A stretch of DNA of 34,420 nucleotides, from contig JAEUQQ010000545.1 in the NCBI GenBank assembly GCA_016789685.1, positions 1 through 34,420 on the forward strand, in the 5' to 3' direction. The stretch is from Acidobacteriota bacterium. Lineage in GTDB: Bacteria > Acidobacteriota > Vicinamibacteria > Vicinamibacterales > JAFNAJ01. The position numbers and the translations under genes were made by a program. This document shows, in pieces, positions 9,354 through 18,333 of this stretch. The notes beneath the pieces are model-generated. The model was given only the letters and a program-made list of their open reading frames with translations. It was not told the origin of the DNA and made no database searches. How positions within the stretch are numbered: position 1 is the stretch's first letter; each line of letters starts with the position of its first letter.

Positions 9354-11474
9354 CTATCGCCGCAGCCTGAGCAGCGCCAGTGATCGCGATTCGAGCAGGT
9401 ACTGGTCACCAGACGCCAGCCGGCGGTGCTCGCGCGACACGCGGGCCGTGTCGAGGATCGCCGTCCATTCCGCCGGTTCGTCGGCGCCCGGCAGGGTGAA
9501 GGGCACGGTCGCATCGTGGGCGTTGAACAGGATCAACAACGTGTCGTCGATGATCCGCTCGCCACGTTCGTTGGTCTCGGCAATCGCATCGCCCGACAGC
9601 TTCACGCCGATGCAGCGCACGTGTTCAGATGCCCAGCCGGCGTCGGTCATCTCGACGCCTGACGGGTCGAACCACGCGATGTCCTGCACGCCCTCGCCGC
9701 GGATCTTCCGCCCGGCGAAGAACCGCCGCCGCCGCAGCACCGGGTGCGCCCGGCGCAGGGCGATGACCGCGCGCACGAACTCGAGGAACTCCTCCTGCGC
9801 CGGCGTCAGCGTCCAGTCGAGCCAGCTGAGGTCGTTGTCCTGGCAGTAGGTGTTGTTGTTGCCGCGCTTGCTCTGCGAGAGTTCGTCGCCGTGCGACAGC
9901 ATCGGCACGCCCTGCGAGAACAGCAGCGTGGCGACGAAGTTGCGCTTCTGCCGCTCGCGCAGCGCCTGGATTTCCGGGTCGGTCGACGGGCCCTCGACGC
10001 CGAAGTTGTAGCTCAGGTTGTTGTTTTCGCCGTCGCGGTTCTGTTCGCCGTTGGCCTCGTTGTGCTTGGCCGAATACGACACGAGATCGTGCAGCGAGAA
10101 ACCGTCGTGCGCGGTCACGAAGTTGATGCTGGCGTACGGCCGGCGGCCGCTCAGTTCGTAGAGGTCGCTGCTGCCGGCCAGGCGCGTGGCGAGCTCCGAC
10201 ACCTGGCGCCCGTCGCCGCGCCAGAAGCGGCGCACCGAGTCGCGGTACTTCCCGTTCCACTCGGTCCAGCCGACCGGGAAGTTGCCCACCTGGTAGCCAC
10301 CCTCGCCGAGATCCCACGGCTCGGCGATCAGCTTCACCCTCGACAGGATCGGGTCCTGGTGGATGATGTCGAAGAACGCGCCCAGCTTGTCGACGGCATG
10401 GAGTTCGCGCGCCAGTGCGCTCGCCAGGTCGAAGCGGAAGCCATCGACGTGCATCTCGAGCACCCAGTACCGCAGGCTGTCCATGATCATCTGCAGCACG
10501 CGCGGGCTGCGCATGTTGAGCGTGTTCCCGCAGCCGGTGAAGTCCTCGTAGAAGCGCTTGTTGCCCGGCGTGAGCCGGTAGTACGACACGTTGTCGATGC
10601 CGCGCAGCGAGAGCGTCGGCCCGCGCTGGTCGCCCTCGCACGTGTGGTTGTAGACGACGTCGAGGATGACCTCGAGCCCGGCCGCGTGCAGGCCGCGCAC
10701 CATCATCTTGAACTCGCGCACCGACTCCTGCGGCGACCGCGACACCGAGTACCGGATGTCGGGCGCGAAGTAGGCCAGGGTGTTGTAGCCCCAGTAGTTG
10801 ACCAGCCGCTTCTGCGCGAGATGCCACTCGTCGGTGTGATGGTGGATCGGCAGCAGTTCGACCGCGGTCACGCCGAGCGACTTCAGGTGCCGCAGGGCCG
10901 GTTCGGTCGTCAGCGCCAGGTAGGTGCCCCGCAGGTCCTCGGGGATCTCGGGCATCAGCCGCGTGAACCCCTTCACGTGCAGCTCGTAGATCACCGTCTG
11001 GTGCCACGGCGTGCGCAGGGGCTTGTCGTCGCCCCACGTGAACGAGGTGTCGCACACGGCGGCCAGCGGCGCATACGCCGCGCTGTCGCGCGTGTCGAAG
11101 GTGAGGTCGTCGGTCGTGCCGCTGACGTTGTAGCCGAACACCGAGTCGTGCCAGCGCAGCGATCGGCCCATGGCCTTGGCATAGGGATCGACGACCAGCT
11201 TGTGCGGGTTGAAGCGGTGGCCCTGCGCCGGTTCATACGGTCCGTACACGCGGTAGCCGTACAACTGGCCCGGCCGCACGTCGGGCAGGTAGCCGTGCCA
11301 GACCTGGTCGGTGCGCTCGACGAGCGGGATCCGGATCGATTCGCGTCCCGCGTACGGCGAATCGAACAGGCAGAGCTCGACGGCCGTGGCGTGCTCGGAG
11401 AAGAGCGCAAAGTTGACGCCTACGCCATCCCACGTGGCACCGAGCGGATACGGATGACCGGTCCAGACGCGCAT
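9354..11474 (-). CDS. glgX: glycogen debranching enzyme GlgX (GH13)
   Basis: GlgX hydrolyses alpha-1,6 branches in phosphorylase-trimmed glycogen. The 706-residue protein has an N-terminal CBM48-type beta domain (PYPLGATWDGVGVNFALFSE) and a GH13 barrel. Catalytic motifs are DVVYNHT, the nucleophile Asp in DGFRFDLAS (near residue 350), the acid/base Glu in IAEPWDLG (near 385) and the third Asp in TAHDGFSLHD (near 454). The segments VGNFPVGWTEWNGKYRD and NEANGEQNRDG are typical of GlgX/TreX rather than of pullulanase. It follows the FAD oxidoreductase gene by 6 bp and is probably transcribed with it. Confidence 0.96.
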   Translation of the reverse strand: MRVWTGHPYPLGATWDGVGVNFALFSEHATAVELCLFDSPYAGRESIRIPLVERTDQVWHGYLPDVRPGQLYGYRVYGPYEPAQGHRFNPHKLVVDPYAKAMGRSLRWHDSVFGYNVSGTTDDLTFDTRDSAAYAPLAAVCDTSFTWGDDKPLRTPWHQTVIYELHVKGFTRLMPEIPEDLRGTYLALTTEPALRHLKSLGVTAVELLPIHHHTDEWHLAQKRLVNYWGYNTLAYFAPDIRYSVSRSPQESVREFKMMVRGLHAAGLEVILDVVYNHTCEGDQRGPTLSLRGIDNVSYYRLTPGNKRFYEDFTGCGNTLNMRSPRVLQMIMDSLRYWVLEMHVDGFRFDLASALARELHAVDKLGAFFDIIHQDPILSRVKLIAEPWDLGEGGYQVGNFPVGWTEWNGKYRDSVRRFWRGDGRQVSELATRLAGSSDLYELSGRRPYASINFVTAHDGFSLHDLVSYSAKHNEANGEQNRDGENNNLSYNFGVEGPSTDPEIQALRERQKRNFVATLLFSQGVPMLSHGDELSQSKRGNNNTYCQDNDLSWLDWTLTPAQEEFLEFVRAVIALRRAHPVLRRRRFFAGRKIRGEGVQDIAWFDPSGVEMTDAGWASEHVRCIGVKLSGDAIAETNERGERIIDDTLLILFNAHDATVPFTLPGADEPAEWTAILDTARVSREHRRLASGDQYLLESRSLALLRLRR

Positions 11475-11480
11475 GGCGGC

Positions 11481-12791
11481 CTACGAACGCGGCGCGCCGC
11501 CAGACGCCAGATCACTGAGGATGGCTTCGGCGGCGCGTCGTCCGGCGGCAAGCGCGCCGTTGATCGACGCGTTTTCGACATGGTCGCCGCAGACGTAGAG
11601 GCCCGGCGATCGGCGCACCGGACGCGCGGCGGGCTCGAGGGTGCCCGGTGACTGGTCGAACTGCGCCCACCGGATGCGATACGTCCGCAGGTGCCGCCAC
11701 GACCGGAGTTCGTCGTCGCCGTACCACTCCTGCATCTGTGTGCGCACGGATTGCTCGAGGTCGGCGTCGCTCGCTCCGGGAGTCCCCACGACCACGGCCG
11801 AGATGAGTGCCTGGCCCTCTGGGCCGTACGTCGGCGCCACGTCGGTCATCACCGCCAGGTTCAGCACCGGCCCGCGACCGTCACCGTTGAGCACGACCAT
11901 CGGCGACGACACCGGCGAACGATCTGCCGCGAAATACACGCATGACACCGGCCGCGCGGTCGTGGTCTGTCGCGCCCCGGTCAGCGTGGCCGCCTCTTCG
12001 AAGTCCGTCGCCACGACCACGGCCGCCGCGTCGAGTTCCTCGCCCTGCTCGAGGACGACGCCCGTCACCGACTGGTCGCGCCGCCTGATCCCGCAGACCC
12101 GAGTCCGCAGCCGCAGCGATCCATCGGGCAGCGCCGACGCGAGCTGCGCCGGGATCGCGCCCATCCCCGCAGCCGGCACGACCGTGTCGCCCTCCGAGAG
12201 CATGCGATAGACGAAGTAAAGCATCCGGCTCGTCGTCACGAGGTCGGGGTCGAGGAAGATCCCGCCGAGAAACGGCGTGAAGAACCGGTCGATGATCATC
12301 GGCGAAAAGCCGATCTCGGCGAGTTCCTCGCGAATGGGCCGCTCGGGCGCGCGGAAGATCGCTTCGAGTGACTGGTTGAGGGCCCGCTGCCGCAACAGCA
12401 GCACGCGCATCTTGTCGCCGATCGTTCCGACCGGCGCCATGACGCCGCCCAGTGCCTCGATGGGTGCCCTGAAGGGGTCGATGACCTTGTGGAAGGCGCC
12501 GTCGGCCCGCACCAGTGCCCCCGGCTTGAACGGCCGGAAGTCGAGCGCGTCGTAGTCGAGGACGCGCCTGGCCTCGGGATACGCCGTGAAAAACACCTGG
12601 AAGCCGCGATCGAGGCTGAAGCCCTCGACCATGTCGGTGCGCACGCGGCCGCCGACTCCGTCGTCGGCTTCGACGACGACGACGCGATGGCCGGCCAGGT
12701 GCAGTTCGCGGGCGCAGTTGAGGCCCGCAAGGCCGGCGCCGACGATGACGATGGGCGCCGATGGAGACGAGGTCGACGAATCAGCGGTCAT
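11481..12791 (-). CDS. FAD-dependent oxidoreductase, phytoene-desaturase/amine-oxidase-like
   Basis: This 436-residue flavoprotein begins with a dinucleotide-binding motif (IVIVGAGLAGLNCAREL, about residues 14-30), then EADDGVGGRVRTD, the hallmark of the flavin-containing amine oxidase / phytoene desaturase / protoporphyrinogen oxidase superfamily. The C-terminal FAD-contacting motif is LYVCGDHVENASINGAL. The middle part (FFTPFLGGIFLDPDL, AAGMGAIPAQLA) is typical of plant- and cyanobacteria-like desaturase relatives. The substrate is not evident; its position downstream of a CarH-type regulator makes a carotenoid or lipid substrate plausible. A TACACT hexamer (minus strand, 12804-12809) 12 nt before the ATG may give it its own promoter. 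Confidence 0.85.
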   Translation of the reverse strand: MTADSSTSSPSAPIVIVGAGLAGLNCARELHLAGHRVVVVEADDGVGGRVRTDMVEGFSLDRGFQVFFTAYPEARRVLDYDALDFRPFKPGALVRADGAFHKVIDPFRAPIEALGGVMAPVGTIGDKMRVLLLRQRALNQSLEAIFRAPERPIREELAEIGFSPMIIDRFFTPFLGGIFLDPDLVTTSRMLYFVYRMLSEGDTVVPAAGMGAIPAQLASALPDGSLRLRTRVCGIRRRDQSVTGVVLEQGEELDAAAVVVATDFEEAATLTGARQTTTARPVSCVYFAADRSPVSSPMVVLNGDGRGPVLNLAVMTDVAPTYGPEGQALISAVVVGTPGASDADLEQSVRTQMQEWYGDDELRSWRHLRTYRIRWAQFDQSPGTLEPAARPVRRSPGLYVCGDHVENASINGALAAGRRAAEAILSDLASGGAPRS

Positions 12792-12896
12792 ACGCGGGGT
12801 CCAAGTGTAGTCGATCGGTTCACACCGGCGTCGCGGGGAGGAACGGCCGTTCGGCAGGTGGCTGCCCGTGCGTGGCGCGTGGCACGCGCGGGCCGG

Positions 12897-14267
12897 TCAC
12901 GGCTGGCCGAGAAGGTGGCGCAGGCAACCTTCGACTGCAGGGTGCCTGAACACGAATCCGGTCTGTACGAGGCGCTCGGGCAACACCCGCGCCGAGGCCA
13001 GCAGCAGCGGGTCGGCCATCTCGCCAAGCATCAGCCTGAGCGCAAAGGCGGGGGCCGGGACGAGTGCCGGGCGGTGGAGCACACGCCCGAGCGTGCGGGC
13101 GAACTCTCGCTGCGGCACGGGCTCGGGTGCCGTCGCGTTCATCGGTCCGGTGATGGCCTCGGTGTGGATGGCATGCACGATCGCGCCGAGCATGTCGTCG
13201 ATCCCGATCCAGCTCTGGTATTGAGTGCCTGGCCCCAGCGGGCCGCCTGCGCCGAGCCTGAACGGGAGGAGCATCTGCTGCAGGGCCCCGCCGGCCGGCG
13301 TCAGCACGATGCCGGTGCGCGCGAGCACCACGCGGATGCCCGCCTGCGCGGCGGGTGCCGTGGCCTCTTCCCATTCGACGCCGACGTCACTCAGGAACCC
13401 CGTCCCCGGCGCACTGGCCTCGGTGAGGACGTCGCTGCCGCGATCCCCGTAGTAGCCGATGGCCGACGACGACACCAGCACGCGCGGAGGCGACGGCAAC
13501 GCGGCGAGCGCGGCGCAGAGGCGTCCGGTCGGCCCGACGCGGCTGTCGCGGATCTCGCGCTTCCACGCGTCGCTCCAGCGCTGCCCGGCGATGTTCGCGC
13601 CCGCGAGGTGGACGACGGCGTCGAGGCCGTCGAGTTTCTCTCGATCGATCGCTCCGGTGGTTGGCTCCCAGTTCGCCGTGCCCGCGTCGGTCGCGGAACC
13701 GCCGCGCGCGAGGCGGATCACCTGGTGGCCCGCGGTCGTCAGGAACGGCACCAGGTGACGCCCGATCAGGCCAGAGCCGCCGGTGATGGCGATGCGCAGC
13801 GGCCGCGTCGGATAGCGCTCGTGGAATTCGATGTCGGCTTTCGTCATGGCGTGGCGGTACCTGAAGGTGCGCTCGAGGCGCGGCCGCACGAAGATGGGAT
13901 CGGCGAGCGCGCCGAGCGGTCCGAGCGGCGGCATGTAGTCGATGTCGTCGTCGAGCACCGACACGCCAGGGCTGCGCGCCGTGACGCGGTGCGTGTGGAC
14001 CCAGTGCGCGAACGGGCCGCCGCGTTGCTCGTCGCGGAACTGCTCGCCGGCGATGTAGTCGCGGTGCACGGCCGTCCAGCGAACCGGCACGGGCCCGGCG
14101 CGCATCTCGAGCACCGTGCGGGCTCCGTCCTCGATGCCGCCACGGCGTTCGATGATCTTCAACGACTCCCACGGGGGCACGAGGCGCTCGAACGCGCCGT
14201 CGCGCGCATGCCACGCAAACACGCGCGCGGCGGGGGCGCCGATGGTGACGGATGCCGTGAAGCGCAT
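12897..14267 (-). CDS. SRPBCC domain - TIGR01777 (YfcH-like) epimerase fusion
   Basis: The 456-residue protein joins two domains. Residues 1-150 are a SRPBCC/START-like lipid- or ligand-binding fold (FTASVTIGAPAARVFAWHAR, then WTAVHRDYIAGEQFRDEQ, HWVHTHRV). Residues 155-450 are a TIGR01777-type NAD(P)-binding epimerase/dehydratase: TGGSGLIGR at 162-170, VVHLAGANIAGQRWSD, SSAIGYYGDRG, and the C-terminal DUF1731-like end (GEMADPLLLASARVLPERL, GFVFRHP). E. coli YfcH has only the second part. The ATG lies 4 bp after the stop of the CarH-like gene, and the GAGG in TGAGGCGATG acts as a close ribosome site, so the two are tightly coupled. The biochemical reaction of the family is not established. 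Confidence 0.92.
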   Translation of the reverse strand: MRFTASVTIGAPAARVFAWHARDGAFERLVPPWESLKIIERRGGIEDGARTVLEMRAGPVPVRWTAVHRDYIAGEQFRDEQRGGPFAHWVHTHRVTARSPGVSVLDDDIDYMPPLGPLGALADPIFVRPRLERTFRYRHAMTKADIEFHERYPTRPLRIAITGGSGLIGRHLVPFLTTAGHQVIRLARGGSATDAGTANWEPTTGAIDREKLDGLDAVVHLAGANIAGQRWSDAWKREIRDSRVGPTGRLCAALAALPSPPRVLVSSSAIGYYGDRGSDVLTEASAPGTGFLSDVGVEWEEATAPAAQAGIRVVLARTGIVLTPAGGALQQMLLPFRLGAGGPLGPGTQYQSWIGIDDMLGAIVHAIHTEAITGPMNATAPEPVPQREFARTLGRVLHRPALVPAPAFALRLMLGEMADPLLLASARVLPERLVQTGFVFRHPAVEGCLRHLLGQP

Positions 14268-14271
14268 CGCC

Positions 14272-15282
14272 TCAGGCTGCCACGCCTGCCGCCCAGTCTG
14301 ACAACGCGGTGAGGTCGGGCAGCGGCGTCACCGCAACGGCTTCGGCCGCAGCCGCGGCCCCCGCGCCGCCAACGACGAGCGGAACCCTCCTGGGAAGCCT
14401 GGCGCGGAGCGTCTCGAGCTGTTCGTGCGTGGCGGCGCCGCTGCTGGCGACCGAGATGCTGATGGCGACCGCGCGCGCGCCGAGATCGCACGCGACGTCG
14501 GCGATCTCGGTCGCGGGCGTATCGACCCCGAGATAGAGCACCCGGCAGCGCTGCATCGCGACGACCAGGGCGGCCATCTGCAGGCCCAGGCCGTGCCGCT
14601 CGCCTGGCAGGGTCGCAAACACCACCAGCGGGCCAGAGGCGTCGGCGTCGAACGAGGCACGGAACTCACGCAGGACGTCTTCGACGCGCTGCGTGAAGAA
14701 ATGCTCGTGCCTCACGTGCAGCGTGCCGGCATGCCACGCGTCGCCGACGTGCGCGATCAGCGGGCTCATGCGTGCGCGCAGGAACTCCATCGTCCCAAGG
14801 CGGGCGGCGTCGTCGCGCAGCAGGCGTGTCAACTTGTCGCCATCGAACGCGGCGATCGCGTCGAGGTGTTCGCGCAAGGCATCGTCGTCTGGTGGTGTGC
14901 CGTCGTAGCGGGTGTCGGATGTCACCCGCGTCACATCCAGGAGCGCCGCGAGCTGTGCGTCGGTGGCGGCCACGACCGTGCTGGCGCGATGCCCCCGCGC
15001 GATGGCCTCGGCCATGCGACGCAGGCGAACAACGCACGACGGCGCGTACACGCGGTGCCCTGACGGCTTGCGTTCGGGCGACGGGAAGCCATATCGGGCT
15101 TCCCAGGTGCGGAGGGTCTCGACGGGGATGCCGGTGGCGCGCGCGAGCGCGCCGATCGAGAGGCGTGCGCCTGGGCCCTCGTCGGATTCGGCGTACGACG
15201 GTGGACCGGAACGGAACTGGGGATCGTGGGCCACGGGCGTCGAACCCGGCGGGGCGACCAGTGGCCGCCCCGCCGGTATCAC
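14272..15282 (-). CDS. CarH/LitR-type MerR-family repressor with B12-binding photoreceptor domain
   Basis: The 336-residue protein has a MerR-type winged helix at about residues 41-100 (LSIGALARATGIPVETLRTW, ARYGFPSPERKPSGHRVY) and a C-terminal cobalamin-binding module. The W-x9-EH signature of light-sensing CarH proteins is present as W183 and E193-H194. The B12-binding loop is E228-x-H230-x-x-G233, with His230 as the expected lower axial ligand. VVGGAGA near the end fits the nucleotide-tail pocket. In known CarH/LitR proteins, adenosylcobalamin keeps a DNA-binding tetramer together and light breaks it. Two GTG starts are possible, 15282 (1 bp after the fasciclin stop) and 15234; the second gives a more usual N-terminus. 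No carotenoid synthesis genes are visible, but the downstream genes fit a light-induced set. Confidence 0.9.
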   Translation of the reverse strand: MIPAGRPLVAPPGSTPVAHDPQFRSGPPSYAESDEGPGARLSIGALARATGIPVETLRTWEARYGFPSPERKPSGHRVYAPSCVVRLRRMAEAIARGHRASTVVAATDAQLAALLDVTRVTSDTRYDGTPPDDDALREHLDAIAAFDGDKLTRLLRDDAARLGTMEFLRARMSPLIAHVGDAWHAGTLHVRHEHFFTQRVEDVLREFRASFDADASGPLVVFATLPGERHGLGLQMAALVVAMQRCRVLYLGVDTPATEIADVACDLGARAVAISISVASSGAATHEQLETLRARLPRRVPLVVGGAGAAAAAEAVAVTPLPDLTALSDWAAGVAA

Positions 15283-15283
15283 T

Positions 15284-15766
15284 CTACATCTTCGGCAGGA
15301 TGACGGCGTCGATCACGTGGATCACGCCGTTTGAGGCCGCGATGTCGGTCGTGACCACGTTGGCCGCGTCAACCGTGACCTTGCCGCCCGTAACGGCGAT
15401 CTTCACCGACGAGCCCTGCACCGTCTTGGCGTCCTTGAGCTTGACGACATCGGCCGCCATGACCTTGCCCGCGACCACGTGGTAGGTCAGCACGGCCTTG
15501 AGCTTGGCCTTGTCGGCCGCGAGCGCGTCGAGCGTCGCCTTGGGCACCTTGGCAAACGCCTCGTCGGTCGGGGCGAATACCGTGAACGGCCCGGCGCCCT
15601 TCAGGGTCTCGACGAGGCCCGCGTCGGTCAGGAGCTTGGCGAGCGTCTTGAAGCTGCCGGCCTCGACAGCCGTGGTGACGATGTCCTTCTCGGCGGCCTG
15701 GGCGGGTGCGGCAATCGTGAGGGCAACGGCGAACGCAGACGTGAGGCTGAGCAAGCGCTTGAACAT
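15284..15766 (-). CDS. secreted fasciclin (FAS1) domain protein
   Basis: The 160-residue protein has a signal peptide (residues 1-24, cleavage likely at AQA/AEK) and a single FAS1 domain filling the rest. Both conserved FAS1 boxes are visible: [13 protein letters not shown] (H1) and [12 protein letters not shown] (H2) at the C-terminus, with the central YH motif in [10 protein letters not shown]. Single-domain secreted fasciclins are thought to act in adhesion or cell-surface interactions. ATG 15766 is preceded by a GAGGAG ribosome site. The stop is 1 bp before a possible GTG start of the CarH-like gene, so it may head that operon. Confidence 0.93.
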   Translation of the reverse strand: MFKRLLSLTSAFAVALTIAAPAQAAEKDIVTTAVEAGSFKTLAKLLTDAGLVETLKGAGPFTVFAPTDEAFAKVPKATLDALAADKAKLKAVLTYHVVAGKVMAADVVKLKDAKTVQGSSVKIAVTGGKVTVDAANVVTTDIAASNGVIHVIDAVILPKM

Positions 15767-15976
15767 GACAACAACTCCTCGAGGCGGCCGTCTGGGCCGC
15801 GTGGATTCAGGCTCTGATGTAGTGTCGACGGCCCCGAAATGGCCAGGTGCGACATGTGTGCGGCACCCGGTGTCGCGCGCCGCGATCTTGCCAACGTGGG
15901 GTATGACGCCGGGATCGCGCGGAAGGTCCCGGGTAGTGCGATGCCCCTGCGACGGGTGGACTATGATCGCCGCGTC

Positions 15977-17023
15977 GTGCGTGTCGATGATTTCGATTTC
16001 GAACTGCCAGACGACCTGATCGCGCAGGCCCCGCCCGCGGAGCGCGGCACGTCGCGCCTGCTCGTGCTCGATCGGGCGACCGGGGCGACGCGCGCGCAGG
16101 TGGTTTCGGAACTCGTCGGGAGCCTCCGCGAGGGCGACCTCCTGGTGGTGAACGACACCCGCGTGTTTCCCGCGCGTCTGCTGGGCCGGCGCGATCCGAG
16201 TGGCGGGCAGGTCGAATGCCTGCTCCTCCAGCGTGACGATCACGAGCACTGGCAGGCCCTCGTGCATCCCGGCCAGAAGCTGAAGCCCGGCGCCAGGATG
16301 ATCTTCGACGGCGAGGCGGGCACCATCCACGGCGAGATCGTGGGCCGCGAGACCTTCGGCAAGCGGCGCGTGCGGCTCGTGGCGGCTGGCGGTGCCGACA
16401 TCATGCGCGTCATCGACGGCATCGGTCACATGCCCCTCCCGCCCTACATCAGGCGCGCCGATACGCTGTCGGATCGCGAGCGCTACCAGACGGTGTTCGC
16501 GCGCGAACGCGGATCGGTCGCCGCGCCGACGGCCGGCCTGCACTTCACCCCCGCGCTGCTCGAGGCGATCGCGGCGCACGGCGTCGAGCGCGTATCGGTG
16601 ACGCTGCACGTCGGGTTCGGCACCTTCAAGCCCGTGCGCGTCGAGACGGTCGAGGAACACGTCGTCGATCCCGAGGCGTTCACGATCGACGAGCACGCCG
16701 CCGACGCCATTCGGCGCGCGAAGCGCGACGGGCGTCGCGTGATCGCCGTCGGCACCACGACGACGCGTGCGCTCGAGAGCGCTGCGGCCGAGGGCCATGG
16801 CGGCGTGCAGGCGGGCAGCGGCGTGGCGCGCCTGTTCATCAGGCCCGGTCACGAGTTCCGGGTGATCGACGGCCTCTTCACCAACTTCCACGTGCCGCGC
16901 TCGTCGCTGCTGATGCTCGTCTGCGCGTTCGCCGGGCGCGAGCGCGTGCTGGCGGCGTATCGCGAGGCCGTGCGGCAGGGGTTCCGTTTCTACAGCTATG
17001 GCGACGCGATGTTCGTCGCCTGA
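15977..17023 (+). CDS. queA: S-adenosylmethionine:tRNA ribosyltransferase-isomerase QueA
   Basis: QueA transfers the ribosyl part of SAM to preQ1 in tRNA, forming epoxyqueuosine. The 348 residues counted from GTG 15977 begin [23 protein letters not shown], the family's N-terminus. Other signatures are [56 protein letters not shown], and the end [18 protein letters not shown]...[17 protein letters not shown] hexamer at 15962-15967 ends 9 nt before GTG 15977 and there is no good Shine-Dalgarno, so the mRNA may be leaderless. ATG 15941 is an in-frame alternative, but it lies upstream of that hexamer. Confidence 0.96.
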   Translation: MRVDDFDFELPDDLIAQAPPAERGTSRLLVLDRATGATRAQVVSELVGSLREGDLLVVNDTRVFPARLLGRRDPSGGQVECLLLQRDDHEHWQALVHPGQKLKPGARMIFDGEAGTIHGEIVGRETFGKRRVRLVAAGGADIMRVIDGIGHMPLPPYIRRADTLSDRERYQTVFARERGSVAAPTAGLHFTPALLEAIAAHGVERVSVTLHVGFGTFKPVRVETVEEHVVDPEAFTIDEHAADAIRRAKRDGRRVIAVGTTTTRALESAAAEGHGGVQAGSGVARLFIRPGHEFRVIDGLFTNFHVPRSSLLMLVCAFAGRERVLAAYREAVRQGFRFYSYGDAMFVA

Positions 17024-17053
17024 TGACGGTGATCGCGCGTGAAAGGTAATGGC

Positions 17054-18022
17054 ATGGTCCTGCCCTACGACGACTTCGACGTCTCTGACGTGACGACGTA
17101 TCCGTTGACCTCGCGGGCGAGCAAGGTCGACGTGAGCCAGTTCGGCGCGGCCTACGACCGCGGCAGCGGGATGCCGGGCTGGTTCGCGTCGCTGCCCGCC
17201 ATCCTCGCCGGTGCCGACCTGCGCGCCGTGGTCGAGGCCCTGTCGGCGGCCCGCGAGCGCGAGCGGCCGATCATCTGGGGCCTCGGCGGCCACGTGATCA
17301 AGACAGGCCTGGCGCCCGTGCTGATCGACCTCATGGCGCGCGGGTTCGTGTCGGCGGTGGCGATGAATGGCGCGGCCATGATCCACGACTTCGAGATCGC
17401 GATCGGCGGGCGCACGTCCGAGGATGTCGAGTCGGCGCTCGGGCCGGGCACCTTCGGGATGGCCGAGGAAACGGCGACGGGACTCAACGGGGCCATCAAC
17501 GACGGCGTGGGCCGTGGCCTCGGGATCGGGCAGGCGGTGTCGGCGTACCTGGCCGCAAGCGACGCGCCGTTCAAGGCGCTGTCGGTCGTGGCCGAGGCGG
17601 GCGCACGCGGGATCCCGGTGACGGTGCACGTGGCCGTCGGTACCGACATCATCCACATGCACCCGGCGGCGTCGGGCGCGGCCATCGGCGAAGGGTCGTT
17701 GCGCGACTTCCGGTACCTGACCTCGTCGGTGGCGCAGCTGGCCGGTGGCGCATACGTCAACTGCGGGTCGGCCGTGGTGCTGCCCGAGGTCTTCCTCAAG
17801 GCTGTCGCCCTCGCGAGGAACCGCGGCATGTCGCTCGAGGGCCTGACGACGGTGAACCTCGACTTCATCCGGCAGTATCGTCCCCAGACCAACGTGGTTC
17901 ATCGTCCGACGGTGGGGATCGGGAAGGGGTACTCGCTGGTTGGGCACCACGAGCTGCTGATTCCGCTGATTGCCGCCGGGCTGATCGAGGGGTCGGGGCC
18001 GCCAGAATCAACGGAGCCGTAG
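17054..18022 (+). CDS. deoxyhypusine synthase-like protein
   Basis: The 322-residue protein follows the deoxyhypusine synthase fold over its whole length. [20 protein letters not shown] aligns with the DHS segment that binds [20 protein letters not shown] stands where DHS has TTAGGVEEDLIK, and GTDIIHMHP with [20 protein letters not shown] lies where DHS has GSLGDMIFFH and ILGGGVVKHHI. Lys291 in VGIGKG may take the place of the catalytic lysine of DHS, but the GSDSGA substrate segment is absent. Bacteria lack eIF5A, so a different polyamine-related or unknown reaction is likely. ATG 17054 has an AAAGG box 7 nt upstream; GTG 17039 is an in-frame alternative. It follows queA by 30 bp. Confidence 0.7.
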   Translation: MVLPYDDFDVSDVTTYPLTSRASKVDVSQFGAAYDRGSGMPGWFASLPAILAGADLRAVVEALSAARERERPIIWGLGGHVIKTGLAPVLIDLMARGFVSAVAMNGAAMIHDFEIAIGGRTSEDVESALGPGTFGMAEETATGLNGAINDGVGRGLGIGQAVSAYLAASDAPFKALSVVAEAGARGIPVTVHVAVGTDIIHMHPAASGAAIGEGSLRDFRYLTSSVAQLAGGAYVNCGSAVVLPEVFLKAVALARNRGMSLEGLTTVNLDFIRQYRPQTNVVHRPTVGIGKGYSLVGHHELLIPLIAAGLIEGSGPPESTEP

Positions 18023-18158
18023 CGGTCAGGGCCGGGGCGAGGCGGCTGGGCGATGCGGGCGACGCGACCGCCTGAGGCCAGCGACGGGGCTCATCCGGGT
18101 CCGGGACGCCGAGCCGCCGGCGATCGCCCTCCGGGCCGTAGCGCAGCGGCGCGAAGGC

Positions 18159-18167
18159 TGATAGAAT
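18159..18167 (+). promoter_or_regulatory. extended -10 promoter element of the CAU tRNA
   Basis: TGATAGAAT fits an extended -10 (TGn plus TAGAAT). Transcription would start near 18174, about 44 nt before the mature tRNA. No convincing -35 hexamer is seen, which fits the extended type. Confidence 0.6.
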
Positions 18168-18217
18168 CGCAGGTCGCTTCGGCGCCCGGCATGGCGGCCA
18201 GTGTTGAAGCGGCGTGT

Positions 18218-18294
18218 GCCGGAGTAGCTCAGCCGGTTAGAGCGAGCGTCTCATAAGCGCTAGGTCGGCGGTTCGAGTCCGCCCTCCGGCACCA
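18218..18294 (+). tRNA. tRNA with anticodon CAU (tRNA-Met elongator or tRNA-Ile2)
   Basis: A full cloverleaf is visible. The 7-bp acceptor stem GCCGGAG pairs with CTCCGGC. The D arm is GCTC...GAGC. The anticodon stem AGCGT/GCGCT encloses loop CTCATAA, giving anticodon CAT. The T arm is GGCGG-TTCGAGT-CCGCC, and CCA is encoded at 18292-18294. A CAU tRNA of this kind is either elongator Met or the lysidine-modified Ile2. The anticodon stem and variable loop (GCGCT AGGTC) look somewhat more like Ile2, but sequence alone does not settle it. The tilS gene, whose product acts on Ile2, starts 39 bp downstream. Confidence 0.95.
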
Positions 18295-18333
18295 CTTTCC
18301 TCATTTTTCTCCGTTTTCTGACGCGAGGTGGCC

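Noticed and set aside
12805-12825. GTGT...ACAC pseudo-palindrome as a CarH operator
   Set aside because: The inner CGATCG is off-centre with respect to the arms, so the symmetry is too poor to claim without binding data.
15284-17950. 888-codon minus-strand open frame opposite queA and the DHS-like gene
   Set aside because: Only its last 160 codons (fasciclin protein) are real. The rest is an Arg/His/Asp-rich shadow of plus-strand genes in GC-rich DNA.
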